Shown: positions 1 to 9,924, counted from the first letter of the stretch. The stretch is DNA of 64,000 nt from Flavobacterium cupriresistens (GCF_020911925.1 NZ_CP087134.1:2418001-2482000), one strand, 5' to 3'. Notes: generated by a model not told the origin, from the sequence alone. Numbers and translations: made by a program.

Positions 1-2669
1 CAGCATCAATTAATGGAAATACGGGAGGTAATAGTACTTCTTTGACATCAAATGATACTTTAAACGGTAGTCCAGTAGTTATAGGTACAAATCCGGGTCA
101 AGTAAGTTTGACGGCAGTAACTGTTCCTGCAGGATTAACTTTGAATGCAGATGGTACTGTAACTGTAGCTCCAAATACTGCTGCAGGAAACTATACAGTG
201 GAATATAAAATATGTGAAATAACGAATCCATCTAACTGTAGTACAGTATCTAGTACTGTTGTGGTAAGTGCAGCAGCAATTGTTGCATTGACAGAGACTA
301 CAGCATCAATTAATGGAAATACGGGAGGTAATAGTACTTCTTTGACATCAAATGATACTTTAAACGGTAGTCCAGTAGTTATAGGTACAAATCCGGGTCA
401 AGTAAGTTTGACGGCAGTAACTGTTCCTGCAGGATTAACTTTGAATGCAGATGGTACTGTAACTGTAGCTCCAAATACTGCTGCAGGAAACTATACAGTG
501 GAATATAAAATATGTGAAATAACGAATCCATCTAACTGTAGTACAGTATCTAGTACTGTTGTGGTAAGTGCAGCAGCAATTGTTGCGTTGACAGAGACTA
601 CAGCATCAATTAATGGAAATACGGGAGGTAATAGTACTTCTTTGACATCAAATGATACTTTAAACGGTAGTCCAGTAGTTATAGGTACAAATCCGGGTCA
701 AGTAAGTTTGACGGCAGTAACTGTTCCTGCAGGATTAACTTTGAATGCAGATGGTACTGTAACTGTAGCTCCAAATACTGCTGCAGGAAACTATACAGTG
801 GAATATAAAATATGTGAAATAACGAATCCATCTAACTGTAGTACAGTATCTAGTACTGTTGTGGTAAGTGCAGCAGCAATTGTTGCGTTGACAGAGACTA
901 CAGCATCAATTAATGGAAATACGGGAGGTAATAGTACTTCTTTGACATCAAATGATACTTTAAACGGTAGTCCAGTAGTTATAGGTACAAATCCGGGTCA
1001 AGTAAGTTTGACGGCAGTAACTGTTCCTGCAGGATTAACTTTGAATGCAGATGGTACTGTAACTGTAGCTCCAAATACTGCTGCAGGAAACTATACAGTG
1101 GAATATAAAATATGTGAAATAACGAATCCATCTAACTGTAGTACAGTATCTAGTACTGTTGTGGTAAGTGCAGCAGCAATTGTTGCGTTGACAGAGACTA
1201 CAGCATCAATTAATGGAAATACGGGAGGTAATAGTACTTCTTTGACATCAAATGATACTTTAAACGGTAGTCCAGTAGTTATAGGTACAAATCCGGGTCA
1301 AGTAAGTTTGACGGCAGTAACTGTTCCTGCAGGATTAACTTTGAATGCAGATGGTACTGTAACTGTAGCTCCAAATACTGCTGCAGGAAACTATACAGTG
1401 GAATATAAAATATGTGAAATAACGAATCCATCTAACTGTAGTACAGTATCTAGTACTGTTGTGGTAAGTGCAGCAGCAATTGTTGCGTTGACAGAGACTA
1501 CAGCATCAATTAATGGAAATACGGGAGGTAATAGTACTTCTTTGACATCAAATGATACTTTAAACGGTAGTCCAGTAGTTATAGGTACAAATCCGGGTCA
1601 AGTAAGTTTGACGGCAGTAACTGTTCCTGCAGGATTAACTTTGAATGCAGATGGTACTGTAACTGTAGCTCCAAATACTGCTGCAGGAAACTATACAGTG
1701 GAATATAAAATATGTGAAATAACGAATCCATCTAACTGTAGTACAGTATCTAGTACTGTTGTGGTAAGTGCAGCAGCAATTGTTGCGTTGACAGAGACTA
1801 CAGCATCAATTAATGGAAATACGGGAGGTAATAGTACTTCTTTGACATCAAATGATACTTTAAACGGTAGTCCAGTAGTTATAGGTACAAATCCGGGTCA
1901 AGTAAGTTTGACGGCAGTAACTGTTCCTGCAGGATTAACTTTGAATGCAGATGGTACTGTAACTGTAGCTCCAAATACTGCTGCAGGAAACTATACAGTG
2001 GAATATAAAATATGTGAAATAACGAATCCATCTAACTGTAGTACAGTATCTAGTACTGTTGTGGTAAGTGCAGCAGCAATTGTTGCGTTGACAGAGACTA
2101 CAGCATCAATTAATGGAAATACGGGAGGTAATAGTACTTCTTTGACATCAAATGATACTTTAAACGGTAGTCCAGTAGTTATAGGTACAAATCCGGGTCA
2201 AGTAAGTTTGACGGCAGTAACTGTTCCTGCAGGATTAACTTTGAATGCAGATGGTACTGTAACTGTAGCTCCAAATACTGCTGCAGGAAACTATACAGTG
2301 GAATATAAAATATGTGAAATAACGAATCCATCTAACTGTAGTACAGTATCTAGTACTGTTGTGGTAAGTGCAGCAGCAATTGTTGCATTGACAGAGACTA
2401 CAGCATCAATTAATGGAAATACGGGAGGTAATAGTACTTCTTTGACATCAAATGATACTTTAAACGGTAGTCCAGTAGTTATAGGTACAAATCCGGGTCA
2501 AGTAAGTTTGACGGCAGTAACTGTTCCTGCAGGATTAACTTTGAATGCAGATGGTACTGTAACTGTAGCTCCAAATACTGCTGCAGGAAACTATACAGTG
2601 GAATATAAAATATGTGAAATAACGAATGCATCTAACTGTAGTACAGTATCTAGTACTGTTGTGGTAAGT
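1..2669 (+). repeat. In-frame tandem array, 300-bp (100-aa) units
   Basis: Nine units repeat every 300 bp exactly. Between units I see only an a/g change in the GCA/GCG codon before TTG (GCA near 286 and 2386, GCG in the units between) and one c/g change near 2630 that turns Pro into Ala in the last unit. The array continues past the left window edge, so the copy number is a minimum. Near-identity implies recent expansion or ongoing homogenisation. Confidence 0.95.
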
Positions 2670-3368
2670 GTTATGATACCAGTATCTAAACCGAGTATTG
2701 CTGTAGTGAAAATGGCACATTTCAATGATGAAGATGGTGACAGTTATGCAAAAGTAGGGGAAACCATTACGTATAATTTTATAGTAACCAATACAGGAAA
2801 TGTAGCGTTGACTAATGTTTATATAGTAGATCCGTTAACTGGAATTACTATGACTGGAGGCCCAATAAATTTAGCTGTAGGAGAAGAGGATAGTACTTCC
2901 TTTGCAGGAACTTATTCGATCGTACAAGCTGATATTAATTCGGGAAGTATATCGAATCAAGCCGAAGTTTTTGGAACAAGTCCTGATCATATTGAGGTAA
3001 AAGACAAATCAGATGATAGTAGTGTATTGGGGGATAAACCAACTGTTTTATCGCTACAAGGTTGTGTAATTAAAGTATACAACGCGGTTTCTATAAATGG
3101 AGACAGTAAGAACGAGAGATTTTATATCCAGGGATTAGAATGTTATCCTGACAATACGGTTCAGATTTTTAACCGTTGGGGAGTTTTGGTTTTTGATCGT
3201 GATCATTACAATAATAATGATATTGTTTTTAGAGGTATTTCTGAAGGACGTGTTACAATTAAAGATTCAGATGGATTACCGGAAGGAACTTATTATTATA
3301 TCATTAAATACAAAGACAACCAATCCAATCCACATCAGGAGGCGGGGTATTTGTACCTGACCAAATAA
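3..3368 (+). CDS. T9SS-secreted tandem-repeat adhesin, C-terminal part (5' truncated by window edge)
   Basis: The reading frame is open from the window edge, so the true start lies upstream; the first in-frame ATG at 42 is internal to a repeat. About nine copies of a 100-residue unit, each with an NDTLNG and a [10 protein letters not shown] motif and two cysteines, precede a DUF11-like conserved domain ([17 protein letters not shown]). The last ~100 residues are the gliding-motility-associated C-terminal domain ([29 protein letters not shown]), the type-B sorting signal of type IX secretion. A large surface adhesin of the SprB kind is therefore expected, exported by T9SS and retained at the cell surface. 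Its neighbours, a SprF-like and an OmpA-like protein, are the usual partners. It is a paralogue of the 5385-codon adhesin at 20163. The family is certain; the ligand is unknown. Confidence 0.9.
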   Translation, partial: ASINGNTGGNSTSLTSNDTLNGSPVVIGTNPGQVSLTAVTVPAGLTLNADGTVTVAPNTAAGNYTVEYKICEITNPSNCSTVSSTVVVSAAAIVALTETTASINGNTGGNSTSLTSNDTLNGSPVVIGTNPGQVSLTAVTVPAGLTLNADGTVTVAPNTAAGNYTVEYKICEITNPSNCSTVSSTVVVSAAAIVALTETTASINGNTGGNSTSLTSNDTLNGSPVVIGTNPGQVSLTAVTVPAGLTLNADGTVTVAPNTAAGNYTVEYKICEITNPSNCSTVSSTVVVSAAAIVALTETTASINGNTGGNSTSLTSNDTLNGSPVVIGTNPGQVSLTAVTVPAGLTLNADGTVTVAPNTAAGNYTVEYKICEITNPSNCSTVSSTVVVSAAAIVALTETTASINGNTGGNSTSLTSNDTLNGSPVVIGTNPGQVSLTAVTVPAGLTLNADGTVTVAPNTAAGNYTVEYKICEITNPSNCSTVSSTVVVSAAAIVALTETTASINGNTGGNSTSLTSNDTLNGSPVVIGTNPGQVSLTAVTVPAGLTLNADGTVTVAPNTAAGNYTVEYKICEITNPSNCSTVSSTVVVSAAAIVALTETTASINGNTGGNSTSLTSNDTLNGSPVVIGTNPGQVSLTAVTVPAGLTLNADGTVTVAPNTAAGNYTVEYKICEITNPSNCSTVSSTVVVSAAAIVALTETTASINGNTGGNSTSLTSNDTLNGSPVVIGTNPGQVSLTAVTVPAGLTLNADGTVTVAPNTAAGNYTVEYKICEITNPSNCSTVSSTVVVSAAAIVALTETTASINGNTGGNSTSLTSNDTLNGSPVVIGTNPGQVSLTAVTVPAGLTLNADGTVTVAPNTAAGNYTVEYKICEITNASNCSTVSSTVVVSVMIPVSKPSIAVVKMAHFNDEDGDSYAKVGETITYNFIVTNTGNVALTNVYIVDPLTGITMTGGPINLAVGEEDSTSFAGTYSIVQADINSGSISNQAEVFGTSPDHIEVKDKSDDSSVLGDKPTVLSLQGCVIKVYNAVSINGDSKNERFYIQGLECYPDNTVQIFNRWGVLVFDRDHYNNNDIVFRGISEGRVTIKDSDGLPEGTYYYIIKYKDNQSNPHQEAGYLYLTK

Positions 3369-3384
3369 TATTCTGTACTAATAA

Positions 3385-3412
3385 AATGGCTTAGTCAATA
3401 GGCTAAGCCATT
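3385..3412 (+). promoter_or_regulatory. Intercistronic hairpin between adhesin and sprF-like gene
   Basis: A perfect 10-bp inverted repeat (AATGGCTTAG / CTAAGCCATT, 8-nt loop) lies between the adhesin stop and the SprF-like start. It is followed by an A/T stretch without a real T-tract, so it could be a leaky terminator or an mRNA-stabilising element rather than a strong terminator. The equivalent gap in the second adhesin module has no such hairpin. Confidence 0.5.
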
Positions 3413-3429
3413 ATTTAAAAATAAAATAA

Positions 3430-4338
3430 ATGAAAAAATTAGTTTTAGTTTTATTGTTTTGTTCTACTGCAGGTTTTGCCCAGCAAGATGCGCAGTTTAC
3501 ACAATACATGTATAATACCATCAATATAAATCCCGCTTATGCCGGTTCTCGCGGAGTTATGAGCATTTTCGGATTGTATCGCACCCAGTGGGTTGGACTT
3601 GATGGAGCACCCGAAACCAGTAGTTTTTCGTTAAATACACCAATAAACAATAATGTAGGTTTAGGAGTATCGTTAGTCAATGATAAAATTGGGCCTACAA
3701 ATGAAAACAATCTGTCAGCTGATTTCTCTTACTCAATACAAACATCAGCAACTGCTAAACTTTCTTTTGGTCTTAAAGGTTCGGCCAACATATTCAAGCT
3801 GGATCCGACAAAATTAAGACCCGAGCATCAGGGAGATCCACAATTTCAGGATTTTAAGAATAAATTCTCTCCCAACATCGGAGCCGGAGTGTACTGGCAT
3901 ACAGATAAAGCCTATGTGGGATTATCCGTTCCTAATTTTATTCAGACCAATCGTTACGATGACAATGAGACTGCTATTTACAAAGACCGTATCAACTATT
4001 ATTTGATAGCAGGTTATGTGTTTAATCTGGATCGTTATGAAACTATAAAATTCAAACCGGCATTAATGACCAAAATGGTAGAAGGTTCACCATTACAAGT
4101 AGATGTATCGGCTAATTTTATGTTCAACGATAAATTTGTAATCGGTGCTGCTTACAGATGGAGTGCTTCTTTTAGTGCTTTGGCAGGATTTCAGATAACC
4201 GATAATATGTATTTAGGGTATTCCTATGATCGGGAAACAACCCGATTGGTAAACTACAACTCAGGGTCGCATGAGATATTTCTGCGTTTTGAATTCTTAA
4301 AAAATTACAGCCGAATAACTTCACCAAGATTCTTCTAA
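3430..4338 (+). CDS. SprF/PorP-family type IX secretion outer-membrane protein
   Basis: This 302-residue protein begins with a clear signal peptide (MKKLVLVLLFCSTAGFAQQ) and continues with the family hallmarks: DAQFTQYMYN, NPAYAGSRG, then alternating beta-strand segments ending in HEIFLRFEF. PorP/SprF proteins form outer-membrane barrels; SprF is required for surface localisation of the giant adhesin SprB in gliding flavobacteria, and paralogues are encoded next to particular adhesins. Here it starts 61 nt after the adhesin stop and ends 2 nt before the OmpA-family gene, so it sits in an adhesin-sprF-ompA operon. Its paralogue at 36378 is clearly similar over its whole length. I infer a dedicated role in exporting or anchoring the upstream adhesin. 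Confidence 0.9.
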   Translation: MKKLVLVLLFCSTAGFAQQDAQFTQYMYNTININPAYAGSRGVMSIFGLYRTQWVGLDGAPETSSFSLNTPINNNVGLGVSLVNDKIGPTNENNLSADFSYSIQTSATAKLSFGLKGSANIFKLDPTKLRPEHQGDPQFQDFKNKFSPNIGAGVYWHTDKAYVGLSVPNFIQTNRYDDNETAIYKDRINYYLIAGYVFNLDRYETIKFKPALMTKMVEGSPLQVDVSANFMFNDKFVIGAAYRWSASFSALAGFQITDNMYLGYSYDRETTRLVNYNSGSHEIFLRFEFLKNYSRITSPRFF

Positions 4339-4340
4339 TT

Positions 4341-6290
4341 ATGAAAATAAAAAAAATAGCATATACCGTCTTTTTGTCTTCCGTTTTCTTTAGCGGAATG
4401 GCACAAAAGTCAGGTTTAGACAAAGCGGAGAAAAATTACAATCAGTATGCTTACATAGATGCAATTGCTGCTTACGAAAAGGTTGCAGATAAAGGGTATA
4501 AAGAGGAAAAAATGCTCCAACGACTGGGTAATGCCTATTATTTTAATGGCGAGTTTGTGAAGGCATTAAAATGGTACAAAGCTCTTTTTGGAATGAATGA
4601 GCAACAGGAATTTGAGTATTATTACCGATATGCCCAAACGCTAAAAGCAACGGGAAATTATGCTAAAGCCAATAAAATATTAGAGCTTTTCAATGAAAAG
4701 GCAAGTACTGATAAAAGAGGATTGCTATTTGAAAAGAACAAAAATTACTTGGAGCAGATAAAAAACAATTCAGGGCGATTTGAAATAGCCGATGCCGGAA
4801 TTAATTCAAAATACTCCGATTATGGAAGTTCTTTTTTAGATAACAAATTGATATTTGCCTCTGCCAGAGATACGGGCGGAGTTGTCAAAGAAAAATTCAA
4901 ATGGACCAACAAATCGTTTACCAATCTTTATGCGGCGGAATTACTTGCCGATGGCAGTATGGGAGTTCCGAAGCGTTTTGAAAGAAAGGTCAATTCAAAA
5001 TTTAATGAATCGACTCCAGTTTTTACAAAAGACGGTTTAACAATGTATTTTACCAGAAACAATTTTCTGAATGGTAAAAAAGGAGTAGACGACAAAAAAG
5101 TCACTTTACTGAAATTGTATAAGGCAAGTTTTATAGAGGGTAAATGGACAAATATTGTTGAATTACCTTTTAACAGTGATCAGTACAGTGTGGCACATCC
5201 GGCATTAAGCGTAGATGAAAAAAAGTTGTACTTTGCTTCAGACATGCCAGGTACTTTTGGGCAATCAGATTTGTATAGTGTGATTATTAATACGGATGGC
5301 AGTTTTGGTAAACCTGAAAATCTCGGAGAAAAGATAAATACTGAAGGAAGAGAAACTTTTCCTTTTATATCAGGAGATAATGAACTGTATTTTGCCAGCG
5401 ACGGACGTCCGGGATTAGGAGGACTTGATGTATATGTTTCGACTATTAAAAATGATTTGACGTTTAGTGAAGTTCAGAATGTCGGAGCTCCTATAAATAC
5501 AAGACTGGATGATTTTGGTTTTATATTAGACAGTAAAAGCAGGACAGGTTTTTTCTCATCCAATAGAGATGGAGGACATGGTTACGATGATGTATACCGT
5601 TTTTCGGAAACCAGAAAATTGCCTTGTGAGGAGATTTTATCAGGAACTGTTATAGATGCCGAAACAAGTTTGGTACTGGAGAATGCTAAAGTAAATTTAC
5701 TGGATAATCAGCTTCAAGTTATAGGAGAAGTAATAACCAGTACTGATGGTAAGTATAGTTTTAAAGTAAATTGTAATAAAGAATATTTTGTTCGCGCTGC
5801 AAGAGAAAATTATGAAGCTAATGAACTGCCTAAAGCAATCGATAAAACAAGTTTGACATTGCCTTTGAAAAAAACGCCTCAAAAAGTGGCCGAAAAAACG
5901 ATTGAAAAATTGATTGTGGGTGATGATTTGGCGAAAATTTTACACATAAAAATGATTTACTTCGATTTGGGTAAATCGATTGTTCGAAAAGAGGCTGCCA
6001 TTGAGTTAGAGAAGATCCGTCAGGTGATGATTCAAAATCCAAGCATGAAAATTGATGTCCGCTCGCACACTGATAGCAGACAAACTCATGCGTACAATGA
6101 AAAACTATCCGACAGAAGGGCTAAAGCAACAGTGGCATGGCTTGTTAAAAAAGGAATAGCTGCTGATCGTATAACTGGAAAAGGATATGGAGAAACACAA
6201 TTGCTGAATAAATGTGCTGATGGCGTAAAATGTACTACAGAAGAACATCAGGCAAATCGAAGAAGTGAGTTCATCATTGTTTCGATGTAA
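4341..6290 (+). CDS. OmpA-family protein with TPR, PD40 propeller and CarboxypepD-like domain
   Basis: The 649-residue protein starts with a short signal sequence, followed by TPR-like helices (about residues 25-140), WD40-like PD40 beta-propeller strands (about 180-410; motifs such as KLYFASDMPG and ELYFASDGRPGLGG), a carboxypeptidase-regulatory-like Ig domain (about 430-510) and a C-terminal OmpA peptidoglycan-binding domain (about 530-649; DVRSHTDSR, DRRAKATVAWL). This is the architecture of the PorE/SprE-neighbourhood proteins that tether T9SS outer-membrane components to peptidoglycan. It follows the SprF-like gene by 2 nt and is the last gene before a terminator. It serves as an intact reference for the frameshifted paralogue at 37289-39228. 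Confidence 0.9.
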   Translation: MKIKKIAYTVFLSSVFFSGMAQKSGLDKAEKNYNQYAYIDAIAAYEKVADKGYKEEKMLQRLGNAYYFNGEFVKALKWYKALFGMNEQQEFEYYYRYAQTLKATGNYAKANKILELFNEKASTDKRGLLFEKNKNYLEQIKNNSGRFEIADAGINSKYSDYGSSFLDNKLIFASARDTGGVVKEKFKWTNKSFTNLYAAELLADGSMGVPKRFERKVNSKFNESTPVFTKDGLTMYFTRNNFLNGKKGVDDKKVTLLKLYKASFIEGKWTNIVELPFNSDQYSVAHPALSVDEKKLYFASDMPGTFGQSDLYSVIINTDGSFGKPENLGEKINTEGRETFPFISGDNELYFASDGRPGLGGLDVYVSTIKNDLTFSEVQNVGAPINTRLDDFGFILDSKSRTGFFSSNRDGGHGYDDVYRFSETRKLPCEEILSGTVIDAETSLVLENAKVNLLDNQLQVIGEVITSTDGKYSFKVNCNKEYFVRAARENYEANELPKAIDKTSLTLPLKKTPQKVAEKTIEKLIVGDDLAKILHIKMIYFDLGKSIVRKEAAIELEKIRQVMIQNPSMKIDVRSHTDSRQTHAYNEKLSDRRAKATVAWLVKKGIAADRITGKGYGETQLLNKCADGVKCTTEEHQANRRSEFIIVSM

Positions 6291-6337
6291 TAAAGAGTTA
6301 GCTTTTTTAATAAAGTTGAGTTAATTAAATTGTTATG

Positions 6338-6370
6338 AAAAGCTGCACGGGTAATCTTGCAGCTTTTTTT
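6338..6370 (+). terminator. Rho-independent terminator of the first adhesin operon
   Basis: A perfect 10-bp stem (AAAAGCTGCA / TGCAGCTTTT) with a 10-nt loop is followed by a T-run. It lies 48 nt after the OmpA-family stop and directly abuts the broken 3' end of the aldehyde dehydrogenase remnant on the other strand. Confidence 0.85.
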
Positions 6371-6381
6371 GTACCGTAATG

Positions 6382-7640
6382 CCCGTAAGATGATTAATGT
6401 ACACCATTCCGGTTTCTATTTGTCGGGCAACATTTAAGGCTCTTTTTTCATCACCGCTAAAAACACTTCTGCCAAGACCAAAATTATTTGCATTAGCAAG
6501 GGCCACTGCTTCGTCTTCATTCTTAACACGATAAAACATAAATACCGGACCAAAGATTTCTTCGATATAAGTGAAGTTTCCAAGTTTTATATTGGTAAGG
6601 AGGGTAGGTTCCATAAAAGCACCTTTGCGATCAATTCGTTTACCTCCCAATAATAAAGTAGCCCCTTCCTTTACTGCTTGGCGTACTTGTTTAATAAGAA
6701 CTTCCACGACTTTCTCGCTACTAAGAGGGGCAAGTGTTGTTTCAGGACTCATAGGATCTCGAGCTTTAATAGAGTCAAATTCACTTTGACTTTTTCCAAA
6801 AATGAATCCGCCAATGCTTTCTTTAACAATAATTCGCTTAGAAGAGGTACATACCTGTCCTGCATTCCACATACGACCATTTACGGCAGATTCAATTGCT
6901 TCATCTATGGTTGGCATCATTCAGTACAATAAATGAATAACTTCCTCCAAGTTCCAAAGTCGATTTTTTGATATACTTACTGGCTGTCGCTGCAATGGCT
7001 GATCCGGCTGGCTCGCTTCCTCTCAGGGTAACGGCTTTAATACGCGTATTGGCAACTAGTTCACTCGCTTTTTTACACGGTATAAATAGGTTTTGGTAAA
7101 CACCTTCGGGAGCACAGGCTTCCAAAAAAATATCTTCCATGAGCTGAGCACACTGCGGTATATTTGAAGCATGTTTAAAAAGCATCGTTTTACCGGCCAT
7201 TATATTGGGCGCTGCTGATCGGTTAATTTGATAGAAAGGAAACACCAGGGTTGCACACTAAGCAAAACACCCAGCGGTTCGTAACTCAGAAAAGCAAATC
7301 TGATAGGAGTTACTAGCGGACTATCGGCCAGGAATTTTTCGCCATTATCAGCGTAATAATCAAATATCGCGGGACTAAGCAAGACTTCTTGTATAGCTTC
7401 TCTATGTAATTTACCCATTTCCAATGTCGCCAAAGCACCTAGTTCTTTTTTTCTATCACGCATGATAGATGCCACTTTATGTAATAATTTGGACCTAACA
7501 TTAAAAGCGGTTTTTTTCCAAGTTTTAAAAGTTACGTTTGCTTTTGAAATTTTTTCTCGATCTCTTTATCGTTCATGACATCAAACTGTTTGATAATTTC
7601 GTTATTAAACGGATTGACAGATTTAATAGATGACTTGATT
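6382..7640 (-). pseudogene. Decayed succinate-semialdehyde/aldehyde dehydrogenase
   Basis: Read on the minus strand, three overlapping frames rebuild an NAD(P)-aldehyde dehydrogenase of the succinate-semialdehyde type. The N-terminal piece has SVNPFNNEIIKQFD and KANVTFKTWKKTAF, then LEMGKLHREAIQEV; the middle has the cofactor region and the catalytic glutamate motif LELGG; the C-terminal piece has the catalytic cysteine motif NAGQVCTSSKR and EEIFGPV. At least three frameshifts are visible (about 7548, 7235 and 6915), no start codon remains at the 5' end, and the last ~35 residues including the usual GGxKxSG motif are missing, replaced by the terminator of the opposite operon. It cannot make a functional enzyme. 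Confidence 0.9.
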
Positions 7641-8337
7641 TAATATTAAATTAAAATATGCAGAAATACAGTCTCTAACTAGGTATTTTGTAAAAATAAG
7701 ACTAAACTATTAAACCATTTTAAAGATAGTTAATGATTTCAGTTTAAGAAAAAAATTACAGTTTCTATTGTTATTACTTTTTGAATACGTTTAAATTGCT
7801 TACATTTAGATCTAAAAACTAGCATATTAAGTGAATTTCAACCAAGACTCAATAGTTAAAATACTTTCTTTATCATATTTAATAATATTAGGTTGCCAAT
7901 ATATTTGATAAAACAAACAAATTCAAATTGAAGAAAAATATTTTTTGTATCTATTTTCTTGTCTAAAAATGCAAATGTAAAAGGTATTTCAGAACAATAA
8001 ACCCAACGTATTTGAAAAAACTAACCTGAATTAGATACGAAAATTTTGGAAAGAAGTTTTATTAAAGATTAACGGTAAGTTTAGGAATTAAGTTTATTGA
8101 TTTTGAAGAATTTGAAAATAATAACTTTCATGTAACTAATGAATTAACTTTTAAATAGGTTGATGAAGATTTAAACCTATAAGAAGGTTTTAATTAACGG
8201 TATAATAATACCCATGGCTATTTTTAATTTAATTAGGTGTATTATGAGGAAAAATCAGTTATTTTTATAGTTAAAAGTTATAACTTCATGATATAATTAC
8301 GTTTAGTTTAATAACAAAAAAATAAAAATTCAATTAT
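7641..8337. other. AT-rich intergenic region
   Basis: No coding potential is recognised. At 7780-7808 there is a TTTG, 17-nt gap, TACATTTA arrangement resembling a Bacteroidetes promoter on the plus strand, and a TACGTTTA -7-like box lies at 8298-8305, 33 nt before the kinase start. Either could serve the downstream kinase gene; neither is compelling. Confidence 0.4.
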
Positions 8338-9552
8338 ATGCACAAACCTGAAATTCCTGATAACGAGCATCTTCGTTTCGAAGCCTTAGGTGCTTATAAA
8401 ATACTAGATACATTACCAGAAGAAGAGTATGATGCCTTAACCAAAATAGCAGCACAAATTTGTGGTACACCGATAGCATTAGTAACTTTAGTGGATCATA
8501 ATCGACAATGGTTTAAATCGCATCACGGTTTAAATGCAACCGAAACTCCAAGGGATTTTGCTTTTTGTGCGCATGCAATAAACACACCGGATGAATTATT
8601 TATTATTCCAGATGCTACTAAGGACATACGGTTTCATGATAATCCGTTAACCACTAAAGACCCGAACGTAATATTTTATGCTGGAGCTCCTTTAAACACT
8701 AAAGATGGTTATTCTTTAGGGACGCTTTGTGTTATTGATACAAAACCAAGAGAAGGTCTTACAGAGAACGAACAAGAATCATTAAAGGCATTGGCCAATC
8801 AAGTGATTTCCCAATTTGAACTTCGTAAAAAAAATAGGTTTTTAGAAGATTTGAATGATAAAATTATTAAAAAAAATGTGCAGTTGGATCAATTTGCGTA
8901 TCGGCTTACTCATGATTTAAAAGTACCAATACGAGGTATAAATTCATTATTAATTTTTATAAAAGAAGATTATAAAACACTCCTTGAAAACACAGAATTA
9001 GAAGCTTGCATCGATTTAATTTATTCTCGAAATGAATACATGGATTTCTTAATTAATGGAATCTTAGAATATACAAAAGTTAGTAACGATCAAATTTGTT
9101 TTGAAGATTTTAATGTCGAAAGCACTATTCAATATATAGCTAATAATGGTGCTTTTCATATTCCGACTCATATACATTTTAGGAATTGCGATACCTTTAT
9201 AAGGCATTCAAAAATAGGTTTTGTTCAAATTATTCAAAATCTTTTATCAAATACAACGAAACATACCGACAAAGAAGAATGTAATGTTTGGATTTCACTA
9301 ACAGAAAATGAAACTAATTATTCTTTTGTTTATGAAGATGATGGGCCAGGTATACCAGAAAAATATTGGTTAAAAGTATTTGAGTTGTTTGAAACAGTTA
9401 ATTCAAAATATGATAAAAATGCCGGTATTGGCTTGTCAACAATAAAAGCCATAATAGATCGCGTAGTGGGTACTATTTATTTGAAGAATAGAGAAGATAA
9501 TAAAAAAGGTGCTTGCTTTTGTTTTGTTTTACCAAAAGAGTACAACTGTTAA
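8338..9552 (+). CDS. Cytosolic GAF-domain sensor histidine kinase
   Basis: The 404-residue protein has no membrane segment. An N-terminal GAF domain (about residues 25-165; ALVTLVDHNRQWFKS, FYAGAPL, GTLCVID) is followed by a short coiled linker and a HisKA-like H-box (RLTHDLKVPIRG, phospho-acceptor His192). The ATPase domain has an N-box (NLLSNTTKHTD), a G1 box (DDGPGIP) and a G2 box (GIGLSTIKAI). It should sense an intracellular ligand and pass phosphate to a response regulator, possibly the single-domain receiver 1.3 kb downstream, although the two are separated by the duplicated segment. The ATG start is preceded by an A-rich leader, normal for this phylum. Ligand unknown. Confidence 0.9.
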   Translation: MHKPEIPDNEHLRFEALGAYKILDTLPEEEYDALTKIAAQICGTPIALVTLVDHNRQWFKSHHGLNATETPRDFAFCAHAINTPDELFIIPDATKDIRFHDNPLTTKDPNVIFYAGAPLNTKDGYSLGTLCVIDTKPREGLTENEQESLKALANQVISQFELRKKNRFLEDLNDKIIKKNVQLDQFAYRLTHDLKVPIRGINSLLIFIKEDYKTLLENTELEACIDLIYSRNEYMDFLINGILEYTKVSNDQICFEDFNVESTIQYIANNGAFHIPTHIHFRNCDTFIRHSKIGFVQIIQNLLSNTTKHTDKEECNVWISLTENETNYSFVYEDDGPGIPEKYWLKVFELFETVNSKYDKNAGIGLSTIKAIIDRVVGTIYLKNREDNKKGACFCFVLPKEYNC

Positions 9553-9681
9553 TTTTTAACGGAAGATTTTATAAGCCTACAACAAGCATTTTACTTTTTC
9601 TTTTAATAAAAGTAGTATCGAAAATTTGTTTGTGAAGCAAGAAAATAGCACTTCTCTAGAATTACATCGCCTTTACTGATT

Positions 9682-9924
9682 TTAATTTGTATAAAAGCTC
9701 AGGGCTTTTCGGGCAAAAAAGGCGGTCATGTTTTTGGTACTTAGCATGTCTTTCTTGAATTTGTAGGCAATTTCAAAATTGATTTTTAAATGGGCAAAAG
9801 TCCAACAATAAACGGCAATGTAATTCTGGAAGTAACTGCAATAGTGGCATAATATTGGTGCAAACAGGGTAATAGCAGTGACAAAAATGAAACAAAAAAT
9901 TAGATTTAGTTTGTCATTTTTCAA
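9682..9924 (-). CDS. Doubtful small hypothetical protein inside the duplicated segment
   Basis: An 80-codon frame starting with TTG encodes a hydrophobic N-terminus (LIFCFIFVTAITLFAPI) and a Cys/Tyr-rich, then Lys-rich tail. The same amino-acid pattern is recognisable in the second copy at about 49430-49660, but there the start is lost and one base is missing near the N-terminus, so it is not intact. Because the best-conserved stretch is identical even at synonymous positions, conservation may reflect DNA-level homogenisation rather than coding. I list it as a possible but unproven gene; no family recognised. Confidence 0.25.
   Translation of the reverse strand: MKNDKLNLIFCFIFVTAITLFAPILCHYCSYFQNYIAVYCWTFAHLKINFEIAYKFKKDMLSTKNMTAFFARKALSFYTN

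Noticed and set aside
6571..6932. Plus-strand frames opposite the aldehyde dehydrogenase remnant
   Set aside because: They are antisense to clear dehydrogenase motifs and resemble no family.
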